From contig JAEZLR010000033.1 of NCBI GenBank assembly GCA_023415205.1, forward strand, positions 41,440 to 105,439: a stretch of 64,000 bases of DNA. Direction: 5' to 3'. The notes below the pieces were generated by a model. It saw only the letters and a list, made by a program, of their open reading frames with translations, ran no database searches and was not told the DNA's origin. Below are positions 1 through 7,874 of the stretch, piece by piece; within the stretch, counting starts at the first letter, position 1; each line of letters starts with the position of its first letter. The position numbers and the translations under genes were made by a program. This stretch comes from Bacillota bacterium. GTDB taxonomy: Bacteria > Bacillota > Clostridia > DSM-8532.

Positions 1-1349
1 TGATACTTGTACGCCTTGAAACCTCTCCCGAAGACATTGAAGGTATGCATGTCTCCCAGGGTATCCTGACCGCCCGCGGCGGTATGACCTCTCACGCAGC
101 GGTGGTCGCCCGTGGTATGGGTAGATGTTGTGTTGCAGGTTGCGGCGATATTAAGATCAATGAAGGCAAAAAGATATTCACTGATAAAGCAGGCAACAGC
201 TATACCGAGGGAGACTGGATTTCCCTGGATGGCTCAACCGGTAACATCTATGCCGGGAAGCTTCCAACCGTAGAGCCTGAGCTCACAGGAGATTTCGGAA
301 CCTTTATGGAATGGGCTGATCAGCTTCGCACCCTTAAGGTCAGAGCCAATGCCGACACACCGGCCGACGCTGCTCAAGCCTTCAAGTTCGGTGCCGAAGG
401 TATTGGTCTTTGCCGTACAGAGCATATGTTCTTTGATTCCGATAGAATTAAGTCCATGCGTGAGATGATTGTGGCTCGTACAGAGGAGCAGCGCAGAAAG
501 GCTCTTGATAAGCTTCTTCCTATGCAGAGAAGCGATTTTGAAGGCCTGTTCCGCGAGATGAAGGGCTTCCCTGTGACCATTCGTTACCTCGATCCCCCGC
601 TGCATGAATTCCTGCCTCAGGAAGATGAAGATATCAAGGCTCTTGCTAATGAATTAGGAATGAGCTTTGAAGACCTAAAGGCTGTTGTATTAAGCCTCCA
701 TGAATTCAATCCCATGATGGGCCATCGTGGATGCCGTCTGGCTGTTTCCTACCCTGAAATTGCAGAGATGCAGACCAGAGCGGTTATTGAGGCGGCTATC
801 AATGTCAATAAGCAAGGCATGAGTGTTATCCCTGAAATCATGATTCCTCTGGTGGGAGACATCAAGGAATTGAAGTATGTCAAGGATATCGTGGTCAAAA
901 CAGCCAACAGCATTATCAAGGAATCCGGCGTCAGCCTTGAATACAAGGTGGGAACCATGATTGAGATCCCCAGAGCGGCTTTAACTGCCGATGAAATTGC
1001 TGCCGAGGCGGAATTCTTCTCCTTTGGTACCAATGACCTGACCCAGATGACCTTTGGTTTCTCCCGTGACGATGCAGGTACCTTCCTTGAGGATTATTAT
1101 GCTAAAAAGATCTACGAATCCGATCCATTTGCAAAGCTGGATCAGAATGGCGTAGGCAAGCTGGTGGAAATGGCAGCAACCCTGGGAAGAAAAGCACGTC
1201 CCGACATTAAGCTGGGTATTTGCGGTGAACATGGTGGTGAGCCTTCCTCCGTTGAGTTCTGTCATAGAACCGGACTCAACTATGTTTCCTGTTCACCCTT
1301 CCGTGTGCCCATTGCCCGTCTTGCAGCAGCTCAGGCGGCCGTAAGATAA
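1..1349 (+). CDS. ppdK: Pyruvate, phosphate dikinase, C-terminal part (5' end outside the window)
   Basis: The reading frame is open from base 3 and its start lies upstream of the window, so only about the last half of a protein of roughly 870-880 residues is present. The enzyme interconverts pyruvate, ATP and phosphate with phosphoenolpyruvate, AMP and PPi in the cytosol; in anaerobes it often works in glycolysis or PEP regeneration. Near the left edge is the phosphohistidine motif GGMTSHAAVVARGMG, where His is the swivelling phosphocarrier. The rest is the TIM-barrel PEP/pyruvate domain, with LCRTEHMFF, FGTNDLTQMTFGFSRDD and a final GICGEHGG motif carrying the catalytic Cys. PEP synthase and PTS enzyme I share this fold, but the GGMTSHAA and FSRDDAG wording fits PPDK. 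A rho-independent terminator follows the stop codon. Confidence 0.96.
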   Translation, partial: ILVRLETSPEDIEGMHVSQGILTARGGMTSHAAVVARGMGRCCVAGCGDIKINEGKKIFTDKAGNSYTEGDWISLDGSTGNIYAGKLPTVEPELTGDFGTFMEWADQLRTLKVRANADTPADAAQAFKFGAEGIGLCRTEHMFFDSDRIKSMREMIVARTEEQRRKALDKLLPMQRSDFEGLFREMKGFPVTIRYLDPPLHEFLPQEDEDIKALANELGMSFEDLKAVVLSLHEFNPMMGHRGCRLAVSYPEIAEMQTRAVIEAAINVNKQGMSVIPEIMIPLVGDIKELKYVKDIVVKTANSIIKESGVSLEYKVGTMIEIPRAALTADEIAAEAEFFSFGTNDLTQMTFGFSRDDAGTFLEDYYAKKIYESDPFAKLDQNGVGKLVEMAATLGRKARPDIKLGICGEHGGEPSSVEFCHRTGLNYVSCSPFRVPIARLAAAQAAVR

Positions 1350-1402
1350 TTTCCTTTTAAGTAGAAATAAGTGCTCATAAAGAGCCTAAGGCAAAGTTAT
1401 AG

Positions 1403-1447
1403 AACAAGCGCACCCCTGCTTTCATGGCAGTGATGCGCTTGTTTTTT
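1403..1447 (+). terminator. Rho-independent terminator after ppdK
   Basis: A 10-bp perfect stem (1403-1412 with 1434-1443, AACAAGCGCA/TGCGCTTGTT) is followed by a T-run at 1442-1447. It lies about 55 bases after the ppdK stop. Confidence 0.85.
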
Positions 1448-1512
1448 GTACAAAAGTAAGCTATTCCAACAGGGCTTCCTTTATTATTATTAACCTAAAA
1501 ATCAATATTGAC

Positions 1513-1549
1513 TTTAATAAAGTTAAATGATATATTTAATAAAGTTAAA
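1513..1549 (+). promoter_or_regulatory. Direct repeat of a 15-bp dyad, likely operator
   Basis: TTTAATAAAGTTAAA occurs at 1513-1527 and again identically at 1535-1549. The 22-bp period is about two helical turns. Each copy is itself a weak dyad (TTTAA...TTAAA). The second copy abuts the ribosome binding site of the following DUF2089 gene, so autoregulation by that putative HTH protein is plausible but inferred. Confidence 0.5.
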
Positions 1550-1561
1550 GGAGGTAGGCTT

Positions 1562-1867
1562 ATGCCCATTGATGTTTTACCGGAGTGGATTGCTAATTTG
1601 GAGGATGAGGATGTCGTGTTTATAAAAAAGTTCCTGCTGGCTTCCGGTTCGTTAAAAGAAGTTGCTAAACAATATGAAGTGACTTATCCAACAGTTCGCT
1701 TGCGTTTAGATAGGTTAATACAAAAGATTCAAATAAGTGAGGACACTAATAACGACCCGTATATCGGGTTAATTAAAAGATTGGCTATAAACGAAAAGAT
1801 TGATTTTGATACGGCTAAGATTTTAATGTCAGAGTATAAAAAATCAAAACAGGAGGTACAGCGATGA
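1562..1867 (+). CDS. DUF2089 family protein, putative DNA-binding regulator
   Basis: A 101-residue protein beginning MPIDVLPEW. I chose the ATG at 1562 because AAAGGAGG (1547-1554) sits 7 bases upstream; an in-frame start 18 codons earlier has no such site. Residues about 20-60 (FIKKFLLASGSLKEVAKQY followed by a PTVRLRLDRLI stretch) look like a helix-turn-helix, and the whole matches my recollection of the DUF2089 family, small proteins usually paired with a membrane protein. The stop overlaps the next start (ATGA at 1864-1867), implying translational coupling. The gene is visibly AT-richer than ppdK. Binding to the repeated dyad just upstream is inferred. Confidence 0.8.
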   Translation: MPIDVLPEWIANLEDEDVVFIKKFLLASGSLKEVAKQYEVTYPTVRLRLDRLIQKIQISEDTNNDPYIGLIKRLAINEKIDFDTAKILMSEYKKSKQEVQR

Positions 1868-2229
1868 TAAATCCTGTAATTGTAATTGTTTTTTTAGTAA
1901 TATTTATCGGTACAGTAGCATTACAGATTTTCCTCTCTAAAAGGCAAAGTAAGTGGTTAGGACTAATTTTGCCAGCCATTACCCTATTGTTTTCTGTTAT
2001 GGTTGTCTTAGGGCTTGTCTCCTATAGCTCAATACTAACAGAGCAAAGTGGAAAAACCATTTTAAATGCAATTCAAATACCTAAATTATCTGAAATATTA
2101 ACGGCATTGTATGTCTTTGTCCTGTATAACATTCCGACAACCATCTTACTTGGAATATATTATGCCTGCCGTGAAAAAACAAAAAAGAATAAAGAAATGG
2201 TAAAAATGAGTATTCAAGATTTAGAATAG
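1864..2229 (+). CDS. Small integral membrane protein coupled to DUF2089 gene
   Basis: 121 residues with three clear hydrophobic helices: about 4-24, 33-54 and 81-102. A charged cytoplasmic tail ends the protein (CREKTKKNKEMVKMSIQDLE). I do not recognise a named family. DUF2089 genes are commonly followed by a short membrane protein, so the pair may be a regulator with a membrane partner, analogous to small repressor/anti-repressor pairs; this is inference. Its 4-base overlap with the upstream gene and low GC content suggest the two were inherited as a unit. Confidence 0.75.
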   Translation: MINPVIVIVFLVIFIGTVALQIFLSKRQSKWLGLILPAITLLFSVMVVLGLVSYSSILTEQSGKTILNAIQIPKLSEILTALYVFVLYNIPTTILLGIYYACREKTKKNKEMVKMSIQDLE

Positions 2230-2312
2230 TCGGGGCATGTAAAGCTTCAAATAGTGAGAATCAGCTCTCAAAGCCTTATGAGTAAGGGGTTATTAGCCCA
2301 AATAAGTAAGTA

Positions 2313-2364
2313 ACAAGGGGCCGGGGTTATTGACATTAATGTGACGATGACCACGTCCCCTTGT
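2313..2364 (+). terminator. Possible hairpin terminator after membrane protein gene
   Basis: An 8-bp stem ACAAGGGG/CCCCTTGT (2313-2320 with 2357-2364) closes a loop containing a smaller CATTAATG dyad. The T-rich stretch starts about 17 bases after the stem, so this may be an operator or RNA structure and not an intrinsic terminator. Confidence 0.35.
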
Positions 2365-2475
2365 CATTACCTGCTACTTCTTTTTTATATAACAAGACGA
2401 TATATTTTGTGTTAAAAAAGTCGAGCATCATAAAAGTAGCTTTGGTAATATGTAGATATGAAAGGAGGGGAGATA

Positions 2476-3381
2476 ATGCTAAACGAATTAAATCATGTGA
2501 TTAGCTATATCGAAGAGCATTTAACTGATGATATGTCTCTTGAAACAATTTCTGAATATGCTGGTGTCTCCGATTATCATTTTAGAAAGATATTTTTTTA
2601 TCTTTCAGGTTTGACCCTTAGTGAATATATCAAAACCAGAAAATTGTCGGAAGCAAATAAGGATTTATTACATGGAGACAAGGTAACGGATGTTGCTTTT
2701 AAATACGGCTATCAGTCAGTGGACGGTTTTACTAGAGCCTTTAGAAAATGGAGCGGTTTTTTACCCTCAGAGGTAATAAAGAAAGGCATAAGTAAATCGT
2801 TTCCCAAACTTTCATTTACAGTAACCGTCAAAGGAGGAATGTCTATGGAGTTTAGAATCGAAAATAAAGCAGCATTCAATTTAGTAGGTGTAAGTAAACG
2901 TGTTCCTATTCAATTTGAAGGTGTAAACAATGAGATTGTAAAGCTTGCGCAAAGCATAACGGACGAGCAAAAAGAAGAAATGCATTCTCTTCAAAATATT
3001 GAGCCTTATGAAGTTGTCAATGCTTCTTATGAAGCTGACGCTCATTTCTTAAGAGAAGAGGGGGAATTAACTCACTTAATAGGCATTTTAACGACTGAAA
3101 ATCAAGTAAGTGATTTACTAGACAAAGTGGCGGTCGAGGCCTATACATGGGCCATATTTCCAAATGAAGGACCGTTTCCTTCTGCGTTACAAGAAACAAT
3201 GGCAAAAATATATTCGGAATGGCTTCCTTCTTCCAATTATGAAGTAATCAATGCCCCTACTTTTTCTTTTACTAAAATGGACAAAGACAAAAAAGATTAT
3301 GCTTATAGTGAAGTGTGGATTCCTGTAAAGAACAAAGAAATAGGGAAAATAGGTATTAAAGATCAGAATAGCAGAGCATAA
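2476..3381 (+). CDS. AraC-family regulator with GyrI-like effector-binding domain
   Basis: A 301-residue transcription factor. Residues 1-105 form the double helix-turn-helix AraC/XylS domain: MSLETISEYAGVSDYHFRKIF, then VTDVAFKYGYQSVDGFTRAFRKWSG. After a short linker, residues about 120-300 form a GyrI-like/SOUL small-molecule binding domain (MEFRIENKAAFNLVGVSKRVP ... AYSEVWIPV). This architecture is shared with Rob/SoxS-like and BmrR-like multidrug regulators. The ATG at 2476 follows AAAGGAGGGG (2461-2470). An in-frame ATG at 2458 would place that site inside the gene, so it was rejected. The effector and targets are not evident; the gene sits alone with its own terminator and is AT-rich like the preceding two genes. 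Confidence 0.88.
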   Translation: MLNELNHVISYIEEHLTDDMSLETISEYAGVSDYHFRKIFFYLSGLTLSEYIKTRKLSEANKDLLHGDKVTDVAFKYGYQSVDGFTRAFRKWSGFLPSEVIKKGISKSFPKLSFTVTVKGGMSMEFRIENKAAFNLVGVSKRVPIQFEGVNNEIVKLAQSITDEQKEEMHSLQNIEPYEVVNASYEADAHFLREEGELTHLIGILTTENQVSDLLDKVAVEAYTWAIFPNEGPFPSALQETMAKIYSEWLPSSNYEVINAPTFSFTKMDKDKKDYAYSEVWIPVKNKEIGKIGIKDQNSRA

Positions 3382-3453
3382 GCATTATCAAATAGCCGCC
3401 AGGGATGCCTCTTTGACAAAAAAATATTAATTATAAACCTAACCTTACAAAAT

Positions 3454-3490
3454 CCCCGATTATCGTCGAAAGCGATAATCGGGGGTTTTT
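3454..3490. terminator. Strong terminator between convergent genes
   Basis: A perfect 12-bp stem (CCCCGATTATCG 3454-3465 with 3473-3484), a 7-base loop and a T-run at 3486-3490. It ends the AraC gene. With A-rich sequence on the other side it may also act for the convergent SDR gene. Confidence 0.88.
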
Positions 3491-3519
3491 ACTAAAGTAG
3501 AGGGGCCTTCTCAAGTATG

Positions 3520-4248
3520 TCATTTTAATATTTTATAGCCACCGTCCACAAAGAGGGTTTCACCCGTCATATAGTCCGCCAGGTCGGATAATAAAAAGAG
3601 AACCACATTGGCAATATCCTCAGGTTTGCCTATTCTTCCTAAGGGAATCAAGCTTTCAGAGAATTTTCTAATCTCAGGGTTATCAAAGGCCTGGGCTGTC
3701 AACCCGGTATGGATAAATCCAGGGGCTACTGAATTCACCCTGATATTGTGTGGTGCCAAATCAAGAGCCATGGCTGAAGTCAAGGCACCCACGCCGCCCT
3801 TGGAGGCTGCATAGTCAGTCATTTTTGGGCGGAATATCATGGAACGGATACAGTTTATGTTCACGATTCTTCCTGATTGAAAGGGGATCATTTTCTGTGC
3901 TGCATATTTGGACAGAATAAAGGTTCCTGTAAGATTTGTTTCAATAACCCTATTCCATTCTTCCGTACTCAACTCATAAAACGGTTTTTGGCTGGCAAAA
4001 ACACCGGCACTGTTGATCAGGCCATCGATCTTTTTGAATTCGGTCTCAATAGCATCCAGGATAGTTTTTATTTTTATTTCATCCCTTACATTCACTATAT
4101 AATGCCTATAGCGGACATGTTCGATTGAAGGTGCCTTGACATCTAGTCCGATGACTGTCGCGTCAGCATTGATGAGTGCTTCTGCGCAGGCCTTGCCTAT
4201 GCCTGAGTTTGAACCGGAGACAATAAACACCTTGCCATTAAAATCCAT
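3520..4248 (-). CDS. Short-chain dehydrogenase/reductase (SDR), Ser-to-Cys at the catalytic serine position
   Basis: A classical SDR of 242 residues. The start at 4248 (MDFNGK) follows GAGGAAG on the minus strand. Visible motifs are the N-terminal nucleotide-binding SGSNSGIG, an Asp in VIGLDVK at the end of beta-2 (suggesting NAD preference), the NSAG motif, the YAASK catalytic Tyr/Lys pair and a PGFIHTG loop. The residue 13 positions before the catalytic Tyr, normally the catalytic Ser, is Cys (NINCIRS). A second Ser lies three residues later. FabG-like reductases and 3-hydroxybutyrate or sugar dehydrogenases all fit, and the substrate cannot be assigned. The gene stands alone between a convergent AraC gene and a divergent radC. 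Confidence 0.88.
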   Translation of the reverse strand: MDFNGKVFIVSGSNSGIGKACAEALINADATVIGLDVKAPSIEHVRYRHYIVNVRDEIKIKTILDAIETEFKKIDGLINSAGVFASQKPFYELSTEEWNRVIETNLTGTFILSKYAAQKMIPFQSGRIVNINCIRSMIFRPKMTDYAASKGGVGALTSAMALDLAPHNIRVNSVAPGFIHTGLTAQAFDNPEIRKFSESLIPLGRIGKPEDIANVVLFLLSDLADYMTGETLFVDGGYKILK

Positions 4249-4452
4249 TACTTCTTCCTCCAACATAAGATCATAATATTTGCACTATATAATAAATAGA
4301 AAAAACAAGCAATAAAAGTTTAAAGAACCTTTTCCAGCCTGCTCTAGGGGAGGTCTTAATAAGGTTCATTGCTCAACAGGAAAGAGTGTGCTATGCTTAA
4401 TTAAAGAAAATTATGTAAAATAAATCATAAATAAACAGACCGGAGGTTAATT

Positions 4453-5148
4453 ATGTCGGAAGGGAATGTGCATGAAGGGCACCGGAGCAGGGTGAAGGAA
4501 AGATATTTAATGGAAGGCCTGGATGCCTTTTCTGACCATGAAATCATTGAACTTTTGCTATTTTACTGCATTCCTAAACGGGACACCAATGAGCTGGCAC
4601 ACCGCATGATCAGAGAATTTGGCACCCTCCATGATCTTGTAGAGGCCGACCCCCGTGACATCGCCAGACGCTGTAATATCAGCCTCAATACAGCACTTCT
4701 CATCTCTCTAGCCGCACCTCTTTCTCGTCGGTACCTTAAGCAGAAATGGGGCCACCGCCCGGTGATCAACTCATCAGCAAAGGCTGGGGATTATGCTGTA
4801 ACCTTGTTTGCCGGACGCATTTATGAATGCTTCTTCGTTATCTGTCTGGACTCACAGAATCATGTGAATCATGCAGCGCTGGTTCATGAGGGTACCATAA
4901 ATGAGGCTCCGGTTTATCCACGCATTATTGTGGAGACAGCCTTGCGTCATAAGGCCAACAGCATCATACTCTCCCATAATCACCCCGGAGGAAGCCTCCG
5001 CGCCTCTAATGCCGATATAGACGTCACCCGGAAAATCTGTCACGCTATGAAGCCCATTGGCATTCATGTGGTGGATCATATCATTGTGGCCGGGGATCGG
5101 TATACAAGCTTTGCCGAGCAGGGGCTTATGGAAAGCCTGCTCCCTTGA
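4453..5148 (+). CDS. radC: RadC family JAB/JAMM-domain protein
   Basis: 231 residues. The N-terminal helix-hairpin-helix-like half (about 1-105: HEGHRSRVKERYLMEGLDAF ... HEIIELLLFYCIPKRDTNELAHRMI) is followed by the C-terminal JAMM metalloprotease fold (about 110-225) with the metal motif SHNHPGGSLRASNADIDVT. The family was named for a DNA repair phenotype that is no longer accepted; its biochemical role is uncertain. CGGAGG precedes the ATG at 4453. The roughly 200 bases separating it from the divergent SDR gene show no clear operator. Confidence 0.92.
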   Translation: MSEGNVHEGHRSRVKERYLMEGLDAFSDHEIIELLLFYCIPKRDTNELAHRMIREFGTLHDLVEADPRDIARRCNISLNTALLISLAAPLSRRYLKQKWGHRPVINSSAKAGDYAVTLFAGRIYECFFVICLDSQNHVNHAALVHEGTINEAPVYPRIIVETALRHKANSIILSHNHPGGSLRASNADIDVTRKICHAMKPIGIHVVDHIIVAGDRYTSFAEQGLMESLLP

Positions 5149-5159
5149 TTATTTCATCC

Positions 5160-5310
5160 TGTAACTGTGAGTGTGGGTCGGAGATACTCAAGTGGGTATC
5201 CTTATGAAGCCACCCAATAAGTAGTTCTAAAACCATGGGCCTGAGGCCCGGAATAAAACCGGGACTAAAGACCTATTCGTCAATGTGCACAAATTTATAG
5301 GCAGGTCGTA
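5160..5310 (+). other. Possible structured RNA or leader element upstream of nrdD (unassigned)
   Basis: In the 490-base gene-free stretch 5149-5638 several helices can be drawn. An outer GGGTCGG (5175-5181) pairs with GCCACCC (5210-5216) around GATAC/GTATC. GGGCC-TGA-GGCCC lies at 5237-5249 and CCCGG-N7-CCGGG at 5247-5263; these two share CCC 5247-5249 and so are mutually exclusive. GACCT 5270-5274 pairs with AGGTC 5303-5307. I match it to no known riboswitch class. The rest of the stretch, 5311-5557, shows no supported gene. Confidence 0.35.
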
Positions 5311-5557
5311 ATTTGTCACCTTCATTTCGATTTGTTAAATCATTGTCGAAGATTATCATTCCCAGGAAAGGAAAGCTGAAAGGCGCATATTCCGATGTTT
5401 TTCGTGATATTTACCAAGGGTCATGGTACACAATATGTCGTAGTCATGTCATTACAATTCAACAAAATATGGAATTGTGTCGATATAATAAATAGCTGAA
5501 AACACTTGGTACCACTTACTTCCGTCATATTGCACAAAAAAACATCCAGAACATGGA

Positions 5558-5586
5558 TTGACACTATATATTGTGTATGATAATAT
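5558..5586 (+). promoter_or_regulatory. nrdD promoter with embedded NrdR box
   Basis: TTGACA (5558-5563), a 17-base spacer and TAATAT (5581-5586) form a sigma-A promoter. ACACTATATATTGTGT at 5561-5576 fits the published NrdR-box consensus (acaCwAtATaTwGtgt) at every position and overlaps the -35 and spacer, the expected place for repression by NrdR when dATP is abundant. NrdR boxes usually come in pairs; no good second box is found at the usual 31-32 bp offset. Confidence 0.8.
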
Positions 5587-5638
5587 TGTTCACGTCGAGA
5601 TGTTGATCTCATTAACGAAAGCGGGAGGCAATCAGGCG

Positions 5639-7729
5639 ATGATTGAGGAGATACGAAAGAGAGACGGAAGTATTGAAAAATTTGCACCTGAAAAAATATC
5701 ATCTGCCATTTTCAAGGCAGCAGCAGCCTGCGGAGGAAACGATTTTGGCCTTGCTCAAGAGCTTTGTAACAAGGTTATTGAGATAGCTGACGAAAGGTAC
5801 AAAGGAAAAATTCCAGAGGTGGAGCAAATCCAGGATCTCGTGGAGTATGTACTCATTGAAAACGGCCATGCAAAAACTGCAAAGGCCTTTATACTTTACC
5901 GTGAAAAACGTAAAAGCGCAAGAGAGATCAATGCCCTGATAGGTGCCACCATTAATATGTTCGGCAATTATCTTGGGGACAAGGATTGGAAAATACAAGA
6001 GAATGCCAATACACAAAAAAGTGTTAATGGCCTGAATAACTATATTCGGGAGATTTTTACCCAGAATTACTGGCTTCATGAAATCTATCCTGCCGAGGTT
6101 CGGGAGGCCCATGAAAGCGGAGACTGCCATATTCATGATATGGGCTTTTTCGGCGCTTATTGTGCAGGCTGGGATTTGAGACAGCTTCTGATGGATGGCT
6201 TCGGCGGTGTTCCCGGAAAGGTGGAGAGTAAACCTGCTCGTCACCTGAGAAGCTTTTTGGGGCAGGTGGTCAACTCTACCTTCACCACCCAGGGGGAAAC
6301 GGCTGGGGCACAGGCTTGGTCAAGCTTCGACACCTACTGCGCGCCCTTTATCCGCTATGATAATCTGACCTATGGGCAGGTTAAGCAGTGTATTCAAGAG
6401 TTTATTTTCAACATCAATGTTCCAACGAGAGTCGGCTTTCAATGCCCCTTTTCCAATTTAACCTTCGATATCAAGGTTCCTAGTACCCTCAAGGATGAAC
6501 CCGTGATCATTGGAGGAGAATACACTAATGAGAAGTATGGAGACTTCCAGGCTGAAATGGATATCTTCAACAAGGCTTTCTGTGAGGTCATGCTGGAGGG
6601 GGATTCCAAAGGAAGAGTCTTTACCTTCCCCATTCCAACGCTTAATATCACCAGAGACTTTGATTGGGATAGCCCGGCTGTAGAAGGCTTTATGAAGATT
6701 ACCTGTAAGTATGGCATACCCTATTTTGCCAACTACGTCAATTCAGACCTTTCCCCTGAGGACGCTGTTTCCATGTGTTGCAGGCTGCGCCTTGACACCA
6801 GCGAGCTTAGGAAAAGAGGTGGAGGGCTCTTCGGCAGTAACCCTTTAACTGGATCTATAGGTGTTTTCACTATTAATCTGCCGAGAATAGGCTACTTAAG
6901 TTCTACAAAAGAGGAATTTAAAAAGCGTCTCTACGAGGTTGCAAACATTGGAAAAACCTCCCTTGAAATCAAAAGAAAAATCATTGAACAACAATCGGAA
7001 AAGGGGCTTTATCCTTATACCACCTATTATCTGCGCCATGTAAAGCAGCGGACGGGATACTATTGGTATAACCATTTTAATACCATTGGCATCGTTGGAA
7101 TGAATGAAGCGCTGCTTAATTTCCTGGGCAAAGACATTACCACCCTGGAAGGACAGAAGTTCGCCGTTGAGATTATGGATTATCTAAGGGATGTGATGGT
7201 TGAGTTCCAGAAGGAAACAGGCAACTTCTATAATCTTGAGGCAACTCCCGCTGAGGGGACTTCCTACAGACTGGCAAGGCTTGATAAGCAGCGATATCCC
7301 GACATCATTGCGGCGGGAACCGATGCTCCTTATTACACCAATTCTACACAGCTTCCGGTAGGCTTTACCGACGATATTTTTGAATGCATGGATTTGCAGG
7401 ATGAATTGCAATCCCGCTACACCGGGGGCACAGTTCAACACCTCTATCTGGGTGAGAGCATCAAGGAGATTGAGGTTTGCAAAAACCTCATACGCCGTGT
7501 CTTTGAGCGCTATAAAATGCCCTATATTTCCATAACTCCTACCTTCTCCATATGTAATACCCATGGCTATATCCAGGGTGAGCATTTTAGCTGCCCCACC
7601 TGTGGGGAAGGAACGGAGGTCTGGTCCAGAGTCGTAGGGTACTTAAGACCTGTTGCCAATTATAATAAGGGCAAAAAGGAAGAGTATCACACACGGAAAA
7701 AATTCGTTCTCGACGAACAAGTGGGATAA
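5639..7729 (+). CDS. nrdD: Anaerobic (class III) ribonucleoside-triphosphate reductase
   Basis: A 696-residue oxygen-sensitive glycyl-radical enzyme that reduces NTPs to dNTPs. The start is the ATG at 5639 (MIEEIRKRDGSIEKF) behind GGGAGG; an upstream in-frame TTG coincides with the promoter -35 and is discarded. The N-terminal ATP-cone (about 1-90) is the allosteric activity site. The catalytic barrel follows, with CHIHDMGF and FNTIGIVGMNEALLNF. The C-terminus has the zinc site (SICNTHGYIQGEHFSCPTCG) and the glycyl-radical loop RVVGYLRPV. Length is normal for the Clostridia-type enzyme. nrdG for its activase follows after a hairpin. Regulation by NrdR is indicated by the box in its promoter. 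Confidence 0.97.
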   Translation: MIEEIRKRDGSIEKFAPEKISSAIFKAAAACGGNDFGLAQELCNKVIEIADERYKGKIPEVEQIQDLVEYVLIENGHAKTAKAFILYREKRKSAREINALIGATINMFGNYLGDKDWKIQENANTQKSVNGLNNYIREIFTQNYWLHEIYPAEVREAHESGDCHIHDMGFFGAYCAGWDLRQLLMDGFGGVPGKVESKPARHLRSFLGQVVNSTFTTQGETAGAQAWSSFDTYCAPFIRYDNLTYGQVKQCIQEFIFNINVPTRVGFQCPFSNLTFDIKVPSTLKDEPVIIGGEYTNEKYGDFQAEMDIFNKAFCEVMLEGDSKGRVFTFPIPTLNITRDFDWDSPAVEGFMKITCKYGIPYFANYVNSDLSPEDAVSMCCRLRLDTSELRKRGGGLFGSNPLTGSIGVFTINLPRIGYLSSTKEEFKKRLYEVANIGKTSLEIKRKIIEQQSEKGLYPYTTYYLRHVKQRTGYYWYNHFNTIGIVGMNEALLNFLGKDITTLEGQKFAVEIMDYLRDVMVEFQKETGNFYNLEATPAEGTSYRLARLDKQRYPDIIAAGTDAPYYTNSTQLPVGFTDDIFECMDLQDELQSRYTGGTVQHLYLGESIKEIEVCKNLIRRVFERYKMPYISITPTFSICNTHGYIQGEHFSCPTCGEGTEVWSRVVGYLRPVANYNKGKKEEYHTRKKFVLDEQVG

Positions 7730-7743
7730 ACAAGGGAAGCAGA

Positions 7744-7768
7744 GGGGCCACAGTACCCGGCCCTTTTG
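7744..7768 (+). terminator. Hairpin between nrdD and nrdG (weak or partial terminator)
   Basis: GGGGCC (7744-7749) can pair with GGCCCT (7759-7764, one G-U), followed by TTTTGTT. It is short, so it may attenuate expression of nrdG relative to nrdD more than end transcription. Confidence 0.45.
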
Positions 7769-7874
7769 TTGCTATTCCTGTTAAAGGCTTTACTTATGCT
7801 GTGAAAAGCTTAACATTATGGGCTACCAAGGATAAAGCTGGCTTATGGCCTATAGGTTTACGGAGGATGAATCC

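Noticed and set aside
5428..5480. Additional NrdR boxes (ACACAATATGTCGTAG, AAATATGGAATTGTGT)
   Set aside because: Each matches only one half of the consensus, and they lie too far from the promoter box.
5313..5495. 60-codon frame in the radC-nrdD gap
   Set aside because: No ribosome site, no recognisable protein character, and it lies in a region of likely regulatory function.
5558..5638. Upstream in-frame TTG start for nrdD
   Set aside because: The TTG is the promoter -35 element, and the added 27 residues are unlike NrdD; ATG 5639 has a good ribosome site.
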